Assembly: GCA_030038435.1 (NCBI GenBank)
Contig: JASHOY010000130.1
Location: forward strand, 1 to 34,627
Source of the DNA: Acidobacteriaceae bacterium
Lineage (GTDB): Bacteria; Acidobacteriota; Terriglobia; Terriglobales; Acidobacteriaceae
Direction: 5' to 3'
DNA: 34,627 nucleotides
The translations under genes were made by a program, and so were the position numbers. The notes below the pieces were generated by a model. It saw nothing but the letters and a program-made list of their open reading frames with translations, was not told the DNA's origin and made no database searches. Numbering within the stretch: the first letter of the stretch is position 1; each line of letters starts with the position of its first letter. Shown here in pieces: positions 15,722 to 23,892 of the stretch.

Positions 15722-18613
15722 ATGGAAACCAATCTCCTGAATCGCCTGCAAGCGTCGTTGTTGGCCATTGCCACGGCGGCACTGTTCCTGTTGGCGATCT
15801 TGAACCTGCGCCAGGAGAGGAGCTTTCCTCAGCCGGACGATGGCGTCTGGTGGCATGAGATCGCCGGTGGTCTTACCGCCGACCGGGTCCTGCCGCATAT
15901 GCCCGGACAGCTTGCCGGTATTCAAACGCATGACCTGCTTACCGCGGTGGATGGCAAGCCGGTAGATACGGTCGCCGAACTGGAAGAACAGCTTTACCGA
16001 ACCGGCGCATGGCTGCCCGTCTATTACACGATTACCCGGGACGGCTACCAGCTCGACACTCCCATCAAGGTCATCCCCGTACCTACGGACAAGAACCTGT
16101 TTCAGGCGCAGCGGCTGATCGCTCTGATTTACCTGGCCATCGGCATCTACGTGCTCTTCCGCCGCTGGGGCGCGCCGCGCTCCACGCATTTTTACCTTTT
16201 CTGCCTGGTCTCATTCGCCTTGTTCGCGCTGCACTACACGGGCCGCCTGGATGCACTGGATTGGAGCGCCTTCTGGGGCAGTGTGGCGGCCGAGGCGCTG
16301 CAGCCGGCGCTATTTCTGCACCTTGCGCTCAGCTTTCCCGAGGAGCGATTCAAGAGGCTTAGCCGCAAGTGGCTGCTTCCCCTGGTCTACGCGCCGGGAA
16401 CAGCGCTGCTGGGTCTGTGGATCTGGGCCATTGAAACCCGCGCCGCCAGCAAGCTGCTGCTCGACCGCCTCGACCAGACTACGGCAGCCTACGAAGGGGC
16501 GCTTTACGTCCTGGCGGCGGTGCTTTTCATGGTCAGTTACAGGCGCGCCAACTCGCCGCTGCTCCGCCAGCAGTTGAAGTGGGTCACGCGCGGCACAGTG
16601 CTGGCCGTCGCGCCGTTTACGCTCTTTTGCGCGGTTCCTTACGTACTGCAGATGAACCCACCGCAATTGCTGTGGGACGCAGGCTGCATTTCCCTGGTCT
16701 TTCTGCCGCTGACTTTCAGTTGGGCCATTGTGCGCTACCGGCTGATGGACACCGATCTGATCTTCAAGCGCGGCGTGGCTTACACTCTGGCCACAGGGTT
16801 GCTGCTGGCCGGCTACTTTGGCGCCATCGCTCTCATTGCCGTGGTGGTACACAATGGCACCCCCCAGGCCATGCGCGAATGGGGCCTGGTCATCTCGGTG
16901 GTCGCGGCCGCAGCCGTTTTCGAGCCGCTCAAACGCCGCATCCAGAGCTGGGTTGACCGCGCTTTCGACCGCCATCGTTACGACTACCGCCAGGCGCTGG
17001 TCGACTTCGGCCGCGGACTGAGTTCCGAGACCGATCTGCAGGCGCTGCTGAAATCTATCGTCGAGCGGCTGCCGCGGACGCTGCTGGTTGCCCGCGTAGC
17101 CATCTTCCTGGCCGACGACTCGGGACGGATGCGCATGGCCGCCTCGCACGGCCTGCCCGCGGAGATCAAAACCGCGCAGGATGCTCTGGCGCTCGGATTT
17201 CTCGATTTTGACAGCAGCAAAAAGGAACACTCCCACCTGTTTCTCGAGAATGCTCAGCAGACGCCCCACCTGCCCCTGCAGCAGCAGCGCACTGCGGCCC
17301 TGCTGGACCTGAACTATTACCTGCCCTGTCGCGTGGCCCAGGCGCAAACCGATCATGCGCAGAACGGCAACGGCGCGCCATCGAGCCGGACCATTGCCGT
17401 AATCGGCCTGGGAAGGACCCTGGGCGGCGATTTTCTCTCCAGCGAAGATGTGGAACTGCTGGCCTCGCTGGCCAGCTACATCGGAATCGCTCTCCAGAAC
17501 GCCAGCCTCTACGCCAAGCTCGAAGAAAAGATTGTCGAGTTCGAGCGGCTCAAGGAATTCAACGAAAACATCGTCGAGTCGATCAACGTGGGCATCTTTG
17601 CCATGGACCTCGATGACCGCATCGAAAGCTGGAATGCGCAGATGGAGGCGATGTACGCACTCAGCCGCGCCGAGGTGCTGGGGCAGGAGCTGGGCTCCGT
17701 CTTTCCGTCGGAATTTGTCGAGGCCATCGAGGCCTTCCGCAACGAGCCGGGCGTGCACCATCTTTACAAGTTCCCCTTCACCACGCGCGCCGGCGAGCAG
17801 CGCACCGTGAATATCGCCATTGCCCCACTTCTTTCCCGCGATTTCGTTTCCGTGGGACGCATTGCGCTGGTCGATGACATTACCGACCGGGTGACGCTCG
17901 AAGCGCAACTGGCGCAAGCCGATAAGCTCAGCTCCATTGGCCTGCTGGCGGCCGGCGTTGCCCACGAAATCAATACCCCTCTGGCGGTGATTTCATCCTA
18001 CGCACAGATGCTGGCCAAGCAGTTGCGCGCCGACGGCCGGATGGGCCCGGTGCTCGACAAGATTACGCAGCAGAGCTTCCGCGCCGCGGAGATTGCCAAC
18101 GGGCTGCTGAATTTCTCGCGCACTTCCACCACCGAGTTTCGCGATACCGATTTGAACCAGGTCATTCGCGATACGCTCTCCCTGCTGGAACACCAATTCA
18201 AGACCGCGCAGATTGTGGTGGACGTAGAGCTGGCCCAGGAGCTGCCCGCGATACATGGCAATCCAGGCAAGCTGCAGCAGGTGTTTCTGAACTTGCTGCT
18301 CAACGCCAAGGATGCAATGCCCGGCGGCGGAAGGCTGCGCCTGGCCACGCTGGTCAACGGACACGTGGAAGCTGTGGTTGCCGATTCCGGCACGGGCATC
18401 GCGCCGGAGCACCTGAAACGCATCTACGATCCGTTTTTTACCACCAAAACCACCCCCAAACCGGGAGATCGTCGGGGCACGGGTCTCGGCCTTTCAGTTT
18501 CCTACGGAATCATTCAAGAGCATGCCGGCAAAATCCGTGTGGAGAGCACGATAGGCGCCGGCACTACCTTCCATCTCGAGTTTCCCCTGTTGAGGACTTC
18601 CGTACATGCCTGA
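15722..18613 (+). CDS. Multi-domain membrane sensor histidine kinase
   Basis: This 963-residue inner-membrane kinase phosphorylates the response regulator that overlaps its 3' end. In order it has one TM helix (residues ~10-29), a periplasmic PDZ-like domain (~45-120: GQLAGIQTHDLLTAVDGKPVD), a block of about seven or eight TM helices (~128-400), a GAF domain (~435-600), a PAS domain (~610-725), HisKA with phospho-acceptor His748 in VAHEINTPLAVISSYAQML, and HATPase_c with the N box LNLLLNAKDAM (~856), DSGTGI (~887) and GTGLGLS (~919). The start is uncertain: ATG 15722 has AGGG 8-9 nt upstream, while ATG 15668 adds 18 residues without a site. The preceding 15446-15667 stretch has a GATGGG/CCCATC inverted repeat near 15447-15480 and no gene. 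The signal sensed is unknown. Confidence 0.93.
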   Translation: METNLLNRLQASLLAIATAALFLLAILNLRQERSFPQPDDGVWWHEIAGGLTADRVLPHMPGQLAGIQTHDLLTAVDGKPVDTVAELEEQLYRTGAWLPVYYTITRDGYQLDTPIKVIPVPTDKNLFQAQRLIALIYLAIGIYVLFRRWGAPRSTHFYLFCLVSFALFALHYTGRLDALDWSAFWGSVAAEALQPALFLHLALSFPEERFKRLSRKWLLPLVYAPGTALLGLWIWAIETRAASKLLLDRLDQTTAAYEGALYVLAAVLFMVSYRRANSPLLRQQLKWVTRGTVLAVAPFTLFCAVPYVLQMNPPQLLWDAGCISLVFLPLTFSWAIVRYRLMDTDLIFKRGVAYTLATGLLLAGYFGAIALIAVVVHNGTPQAMREWGLVISVVAAAAVFEPLKRRIQSWVDRAFDRHRYDYRQALVDFGRGLSSETDLQALLKSIVERLPRTLLVARVAIFLADDSGRMRMAASHGLPAEIKTAQDALALGFLDFDSSKKEHSHLFLENAQQTPHLPLQQQRTAALLDLNYYLPCRVAQAQTDHAQNGNGAPSSRTIAVIGLGRTLGGDFLSSEDVELLASLASYIGIALQNASLYAKLEEKIVEFERLKEFNENIVESINVGIFAMDLDDRIESWNAQMEAMYALSRAEVLGQELGSVFPSEFVEAIEAFRNEPGVHHLYKFPFTTRAGEQRTVNIAIAPLLSRDFVSVGRIALVDDITDRVTLEAQLAQADKLSSIGLLAAGVAHEINTPLAVISSYAQMLAKQLRADGRMGPVLDKITQQSFRAAEIANGLLNFSRTSTTEFRDTDLNQVIRDTLSLLEHQFKTAQIVVDVELAQELPAIHGNPGKLQQVFLNLLLNAKDAMPGGGRLRLATLVNGHVEAVVADSGTGIAPEHLKRIYDPFFTTKTTPKPGDRRGTGLGLSVSYGIIQEHAGKIRVESTIGAGTTFHLEFPLLRTSVHA

Positions 18614-20051
18614 GGTTGAACTGCCTTTAAACGCCTCCTCTTCCGCGCCGCAAGCCAACGGGAATACCAGTAGCGCCAGCATCCTGGTCATTGACGACGA
18701 GGCCGGGATTCGCGAATCGCTGGAGGTATTGCTCTCGTTGGAGGGCTACGCCCCGCGCATGGCCGGGGATGGCGAAGAGGGTCTGCGTATGCTCGACCAC
18801 GACAGCTATGACCTGGTGCTTCTTGACCTGGCGCTCCCCGGCCGCAGCGGCCTCGAACTCCTCCCCGAAATCAAGGAGCGGCAGCCGGAGCTGCCCGTCA
18901 TCATGATCACCGCCTACGGCTCGGTGGACAACGTGGTGGAAGCCATTCGCGCCGGCGCGGAAAACTTCGTCCAAAAACCCTGGGACAACGAGAAGCTGCT
19001 CGCCGACATTCGCTCCGCGATCGCGCGGCGCAAGGCCGAAGAAGAAAACATTCAGCTCAAGCGCACCCTCAAGCAGCGCTATAACTTCTCCAACATCGTC
19101 GGCAAAAGCGAGATCATGCTCAAGGTTTTCGACTTGGTGGCGCAGGTTGCCCCCAGCCGGTCGACGGTGCTCATCCAGGGCGAGAGCGGGACGGGCAAGG
19201 AACTGATCGCCAAGGCCATTCATGCCAATTCTCCACGCCGCGGCAAGCCTTTTGTGCCCATCAACACCGGCGCCATGCCTCCCGAGCTGCTGGAATCGAC
19301 CCTCTTCGGCCATGTGAAAGGCGCCTTCACTTCGGCCATTGCTTCCAAGAAGGGCCTCTTCGAAGTCGCCAATGGCGGAACCCTGTTCCTGGACGAAATC
19401 GCCACCATGGGCACCGACCTGCAGGCCAAGATTCTGCGCGTCTTGCAGGACAAGCGATTCATGCACCTCGGCGGCGTGCAGGAGATCCAGGTGGACGTGC
19501 GCATTCTTGCCGCCACCAACGTGGACCTGCGCCAGGCGGTGCGGGACGGCCGGTTCCGCGAGGACCTTTTTTACCGCCTCAACGTCATCACCGTAGACAT
19601 TCCGCCCTTGCGCACGCGCCGCGAAGACGTGCCGCTGCTGGCCCAGCATTTCCTTGACTTCTATGCCAACGAGAACGGCCTGCCGCCGCGCAAGCTTTCC
19701 GCCGACGCGCTGCGCGCGCTGATCGACTACGACTGGCCGGGCAACGTGCGCGAGCTGGAAAACGCCATCGAGCGCGGAGTGGTGCTGTCGAACGGGCCGG
19801 TGATCGGCTCAGACCTGCTGCCCGGACACATCACCGGGCGCAGCTTCCAGGATGCATTGCTCGAGCATAATCCCAATTCCTCGCTCTTCGATATTCTCGA
19901 GGTCATCGAGCGGCGCATCATCATAGAAAAACTGGAGCGCTGCAACTGGAACCAGACCGACGCCGCCGAGCAGTTTCGCATCCCGCTTTCGACGCTTAAC
20001 CAGAAAATCAAACGGTTAAATATAGAAATACGTAAAAAGGGCCGGGAGTAG
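18606..20051 (+). CDS. NtrC-type sigma-54-dependent response regulator
   Basis: The 481-residue protein activates sigma-54 promoters after phosphorylation by the overlapping kinase (8-base overlap). The receiver domain (~24-140) has acidic Asp30/Asp31, phospho-acceptor Asp74 (LVLLDLALPG) and Lys124. The AAA+ domain (~163-395) has Walker A GESGTGKE (192-199) and Walker B GGTLFLDEI (257-265). The C-terminal helix-turn-helix reads NQTDAAEQFRIPLSTLNQKIKRL. The sigma-54-contacting loop is GAFTSA (239-244) instead of GAFTGA, and the preceding GAMPPELLEST differs from the usual CAALP. This looks like a lineage-specific but probably functional subgroup. I found no convincing -24/-12 promoter within the window, so its targets are unknown. 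Confidence 0.95.
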   Translation: MPEVELPLNASSSAPQANGNTSSASILVIDDEAGIRESLEVLLSLEGYAPRMAGDGEEGLRMLDHDSYDLVLLDLALPGRSGLELLPEIKERQPELPVIMITAYGSVDNVVEAIRAGAENFVQKPWDNEKLLADIRSAIARRKAEEENIQLKRTLKQRYNFSNIVGKSEIMLKVFDLVAQVAPSRSTVLIQGESGTGKELIAKAIHANSPRRGKPFVPINTGAMPPELLESTLFGHVKGAFTSAIASKKGLFEVANGGTLFLDEIATMGTDLQAKILRVLQDKRFMHLGGVQEIQVDVRILAATNVDLRQAVRDGRFREDLFYRLNVITVDIPPLRTRREDVPLLAQHFLDFYANENGLPPRKLSADALRALIDYDWPGNVRELENAIERGVVLSNGPVIGSDLLPGHITGRSFQDALLEHNPNSSLFDILEVIERRIIIEKLERCNWNQTDAAEQFRIPLSTLNQKIKRLNIEIRKKGRE

Positions 20052-20094
20052 AGCCGGATCGGGCCAGCCGAAAGCCTGTGCTGATGCCAGAATT

Positions 20095-20107
20095 GTGGTC
20101 CGACCAC
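20095..20107. promoter_or_regulatory. Upstream palindromic operator GTGGTCCGACCAC
   Basis: This perfect 6-bp inverted repeat around a single C is identical to the copy at 20247-20259. The core TGGTCNGACCA matches the operator form of FadR-type GntR regulators. It lies about 140 bases upstream of the predicted transcription start. Confidence 0.6.
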
Positions 20108-20200
20108 GAAAGAAAACTCACGGCGGAAAGGCCGTGCGTTCGAGATTCTTTTCGATCTGTATCCGTATTCGTTTTCCCCCGAGTTATCGCAAATTTCTCC

Positions 20201-20230
20201 TTGACAGTTGTTGATCGCATCTGCGAATAT
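20201..20230 (+). promoter_or_regulatory. Predicted promoter of the TonB-dependent receptor
   Basis: A perfect -35 box, TTGACA (20201-20206), is followed after 18 bases by GAATAT (20225-20230), preceded by TGC as in an extended -10. The -10 match is weak (3 of 6). The predicted start near 20237 puts the second operator at about +10. Confidence 0.45.
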
Positions 20231-20246
20231 TCTGGGCGCGATAGAA

Positions 20247-20259
20247 GTGGTCCGACCAC
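20247..20259. promoter_or_regulatory. Downstream palindromic operator GTGGTCCGACCAC
   Basis: This is identical to the operator at 20095-20107, 152 bases further on. It sits just downstream of the predicted transcription start, the place for a steric block or a loop with the upstream copy. Confidence 0.6.
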
Positions 20260-20322
20260 GCCCACGGAAAAGCATGCGCACGAGATCGAACTCTGTCGGG
20301 AGGCAACGTGTCAGGGGGCATC

Positions 20323-23300
20323 ATGCAAGCTACAACCATCAAAATCAAAGCACAGGGAAAAACTATGGGCGGGGCAATTTTGCTCTGCACCATGGCTTTG
20401 TTTCTTTTCTGCGCCATGAGCAGTGCGCAGATCGCGGGCACCGCCAGCATCCAGGGCACAGTCACCGACCCAACTGGCGCCGTAATCCCAAATGCATCGG
20501 TCACTGCAACCAATGACGCCACGCAGGTAAAGCACGTTGTAAAGACCAATGGCAGCGGCCTCTACAGCCTTCCCAACCTCGCCATCGGCACGTACTCAAT
20601 CGACGTGACGGCGAGCGGCTTTCAAAAGTACCACCAGACCGGCATCGTTCTCGATGTCGGCAGCAGCATTGCCGTGAACGTCAGCTTGAAGATCGGGAAC
20701 CAGAACCAGACGGTACAGGTCCAGGCAAACGGTCTGTCCTTACAGACCCAGAACGTATCACTTTCGCAGACAGTTACCGGAAGCGATATCGTCAATCTGC
20801 CTCTCAACGGGCGGCTGACGTCCTCGCTCGTCCTTCTTACGGGGGGAACTGTAAATGACAATACCGGCAACGATATAACGGGAAGCAAGAACTTTGTCAC
20901 CGCGTATGCGCCCTCGCTTGCGGGTTCGCAGGCTAATCAAACGATGGTCTACTTGGACGGCGCAAACAACATGCAATACCAGACCAACACCGGAATGCCG
21001 CTTCCCTTCCCGGATGCGACATCGCAATTTAGCGTAGAGACCACCGCCTTGACCGCCACCACCGGCCTACACCCAGGCGGCGTGATAAATGTGGTTACGA
21101 AATCCGGCACGAACCACTTCCACGGCGATGCCTTTGAATTCATACGCAACAATATAATCAACGCCACGAGCTTCTTCTCCACAACAAAGGACCAGTTGCA
21201 CTTGAACCAGGTTGGCGGCGTGATCGGCGGGCCAATCGTTCGCAATAAAATGTTTTTCTTTGTCGGGTACCAGAAACTCCTAGAATCCCAAGCCGCGTCG
21301 AATAAAACGTCCTACGTGCCCACCGCCGCAAACCTTGCAGGCGACTTCTCGGCTTCGGACCCCACGATTCAGCTGGTGGACCCGGTAACCGGAATAACGC
21401 TGGTCAACAACAACTATGCCGATACGCCAGGGGTCACCTGGAGTCCCAACGCCCAGGCGCTTGCCTTGGATAAATACTTCCCGGCTACGACGGCGGCGGA
21501 CGGTCTCGTGACCTATTCGATACCCTCGACGGATAATGAGAATCAGATCATTACCCGTGAAGACGTTACCATCAATCAGAAGAACAGCCTCTATGGCCGC
21601 TATTTCCTCGATGGGTACACGGCCCCCGCAGATTATTCTTCAACCAACGTCCTGGTTACCACTTCGCCCGGCAACTATCAACGCGACCAGGAGTTCACGC
21701 TTGGCGAAGTCTACACCCCCACTTCGTCGCTGGTAAACACGTTCCACCTTACATTTACCAGGCAGCGCAACAATCGTGGCCCCGCCAGCCCAGGCATTAA
21801 CGCCACCACTATTGGCATCAACACTTACCAAGTAGGCGCCACCGGCTTAGAAATAACCACTTCAAATAAGTGGAGCACGTACTGCGGCACATGTTTCCTG
21901 GCGAAATTCAATTCAAACTTTTATGGAATCGCAGATGACGTGAACTGGGTTCACGGCAAGAATCAGGTTGCGTTCGGCGGCGAATTTGCCCGCGCCCAGT
22001 TCAACTCCACGAATGTCTATGAGGGCAACGGATACTTCACTTTCAGCGGACTTGCCAGTAAGACTGGCCCCTTGGGGCAGAGTACCGGCGGCACAGGGGA
22101 AGATTCAAACCTGGATTTCTTGACCGGCGTAGTGGACGCCTTTCAGCAAAGCGCGACGCAGGGAAACGCACTGCGTGCGCCCATCACCGCCCTCTACATT
22201 ACGGACACTTATCGGGCAAGTTCCAAGGTTGTGCTGAGCGCTGGAGTTCGTTGGAGTCCCGAGTTTTATCAAACGGATAACTGGAATGGTACCGCTCGTG
22301 GCGCTGTTTTCAGTGCCCCCGACTTCTTGGCTAATATCCACAGCACGGTATACCCAGGCGCGGGCGCCGGCACCTTTTACTACGGGGATCCGGGAGTTCC
22401 GAAAAATTTCACCAAGAATTCGCCGTTTCAGTTCTCCCCTCGATTTGGAGTTACGTACTCTCTTAGCGGCAAGACGGTCATGCGTGCCGGTGCGGCGCTC
22501 GTGTACGACGAGCCGAACTTCTTCACGTCGGAGCGCATGCAAGACGATGCGCCATGGGGCGAGGAAATTACCAATGCGCCCGTCACCGCGCCCGTCAACT
22601 TTACTGATCCTTGGACTAGTGGCACCTCGATAACCAGCGATCCGTACCCGGCGGCTCTGGTGCCGAGCAAAAACGAGACATTTCCGCTGGGAACTCAGTT
22701 CATTGGCCTCACGGGGCGATTTCGCACGCCGGAAGTGCTGCAGTGGACTCTCAGCGTGCAGCACAATTTCGGCCGCGGCTGGCAAGCTGAGGCCGACTAC
22801 ATCGGGAACAAGAGCTCCTTCCTCCCCATCGGTGACCCTATGAGTCAGGCGATTTACATTCCCGGAACATGGGGAGCAAATGGTACCGGCTGCTCCCCGA
22901 TAGCTACCACAGGCCCAAACGCTGTCAAGCCAGGCGCAGCCGGGACGGCGTGCTCCACGACGGGCAACGAGGCTTCGCGATTTGTTTTAACGACCGAGAA
23001 CCCCGCCGAGGGTCCATATTATGCGGGCGGAGGCAGCTCGGTCATCGTCGACCCTGCAGCGAATGCCAGCTATAACGGTGCAATATTCAGCCTGCAACAT
23101 CGCTTGTCGTCGACATTTCTCCTAATGACCAACTACACTTGGTCGCATTGTATCGATATCTCCGACGCCAGTGGCGACACGAGTGGCTCGTCAGTACGGG
23201 ATATCTACGACCTGAAGCTGGACAAAGGGAACTGCGGATTCGATTACAGAAGCATCTACAACTTATCCCTCGTGGCAATGAGCCATTTCAGCTTAGCGAA

Positions 23301-23790
23301 CCGATTGCTATCGGAGCTTGTTAACAATTGGACGATCTCCCCCATCGTCAAAATAACGGATGGCGCGCCGTTCGGGGTCAATTCGGGGATAGATACCTCA
23401 CTCACGGATGTTGGGAATGACAATCCAGATCTTACCCACACAAGCCCCGTTTTTACACACGCGACGCTCCGCAGTGGGCCCGCAAGCAACGCAAACTATA
23501 TGAATAAAGCCGCCTTCAGCACGCCTGCCTCGGGCTTGGACGTATTCGGGACTCTCGGGAGAAATACCTTTCGTGGTCCCAAGCAGTTGCAGGACGATGT
23601 CTCCCTGAACCGGGCTTTCCCGGTGCACGAAGGTATGGCCGTGAATTTACGTCTGGATTCGTTTAATCTTTTGAACCACCCGGACTTTGGTAATCCCAGC
23701 AACAGCTTGACCTCCTCAACCTTCGGCGATATCACTGGAACCAATTACAACGCCAGACTCTTCCAGGGATCCGTCAAGTTCACTTTCTAA
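20323..23790 (+). CDS. TonB-dependent receptor with carboxypeptidase-regulatory domain (Oar-like)
   Basis: This 1155-residue outer-membrane protein probably imports oligosaccharides, using energy from TonB. It has a signal peptide (hydrophobic MGGAILLCTMALFLFCAMSSAQ), then a CarboxypepD_reg/Ig-like domain (GTASIQGTVTDPTGAVIPNASV, residues ~37-115). A plug domain contains LPLNGRLTSSLVLLTGG, and a long beta-barrel ends in RLFQGSVKFTF with the terminal Phe needed for barrel assembly. The length and layout fit the Acidobacteria Oar-like receptors. ATG 20323 has AGGGGG 5 nt upstream; the GTG at 20308, with GGGAGG 4 nt upstream, is an alternative adding five residues. Codon use appears less GC-rich than in neighbouring genes. 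The GH28 gene downstream suggests pectin fragments as ligand (inference). Confidence 0.94.
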   Translation: MQATTIKIKAQGKTMGGAILLCTMALFLFCAMSSAQIAGTASIQGTVTDPTGAVIPNASVTATNDATQVKHVVKTNGSGLYSLPNLAIGTYSIDVTASGFQKYHQTGIVLDVGSSIAVNVSLKIGNQNQTVQVQANGLSLQTQNVSLSQTVTGSDIVNLPLNGRLTSSLVLLTGGTVNDNTGNDITGSKNFVTAYAPSLAGSQANQTMVYLDGANNMQYQTNTGMPLPFPDATSQFSVETTALTATTGLHPGGVINVVTKSGTNHFHGDAFEFIRNNIINATSFFSTTKDQLHLNQVGGVIGGPIVRNKMFFFVGYQKLLESQAASNKTSYVPTAANLAGDFSASDPTIQLVDPVTGITLVNNNYADTPGVTWSPNAQALALDKYFPATTAADGLVTYSIPSTDNENQIITREDVTINQKNSLYGRYFLDGYTAPADYSSTNVLVTTSPGNYQRDQEFTLGEVYTPTSSLVNTFHLTFTRQRNNRGPASPGINATTIGINTYQVGATGLEITTSNKWSTYCGTCFLAKFNSNFYGIADDVNWVHGKNQVAFGGEFARAQFNSTNVYEGNGYFTFSGLASKTGPLGQSTGGTGEDSNLDFLTGVVDAFQQSATQGNALRAPITALYITDTYRASSKVVLSAGVRWSPEFYQTDNWNGTARGAVFSAPDFLANIHSTVYPGAGAGTFYYGDPGVPKNFTKNSPFQFSPRFGVTYSLSGKTVMRAGAALVYDEPNFFTSERMQDDAPWGEEITNAPVTAPVNFTDPWTSGTSITSDPYPAALVPSKNETFPLGTQFIGLTGRFRTPEVLQWTLSVQHNFGRGWQAEADYIGNKSSFLPIGDPMSQAIYIPGTWGANGTGCSPIATTGPNAVKPGAAGTACSTTGNEASRFVLTTENPAEGPYYAGGGSSVIVDPAANASYNGAIFSLQHRLSSTFLLMTNYTWSHCIDISDASGDTSGSSVRDIYDLKLDKGNCGFDYRSIYNLSLVAMSHFSLANRLLSELVNNWTISPIVKITDGAPFGVNSGIDTSLTDVGNDNPDLTHTSPVFTHATLRSGPASNANYMNKAAFSTPASGLDVFGTLGRNTFRGPKQLQDDVSLNRAFPVHEGMAVNLRLDSFNLLNHPDFGNPSNSLTSSTFGDITGTNYNARLFQGSVKFTF

Positions 23791-23819
23791 CCTGTTCGTC
23801 GCTCCCCCCAGTTGCTCAG

Positions 23820-23852
23820 GGATTGGGTGCCCGCACTCCGGGCATCCAATCC
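23820..23852 (+). terminator. Strong hairpin between receptor and GH28 genes
   Basis: GGATTGGGTGCCCG (23820-23833) and CGGGCATCCAATCC (23839-23852) form a 14-bp stem with one wobble pair and a 5-nt loop. Only ATTTG follows, so it is a weak terminator or an mRNA-stabilising element that could set a lower level for the downstream genes. Confidence 0.55.
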
Positions 23853-23892
23853 ATTTGTCCACCCCTATGGCTTCTTGAAGGGAGCACCTGTT

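Noticed and set aside
16310..17965. 551-codon minus-strand frame inside the histidine kinase gene
   Set aside because: No recognisable domain, no ribosome binding site, and the kinase on the plus strand is fully supported.
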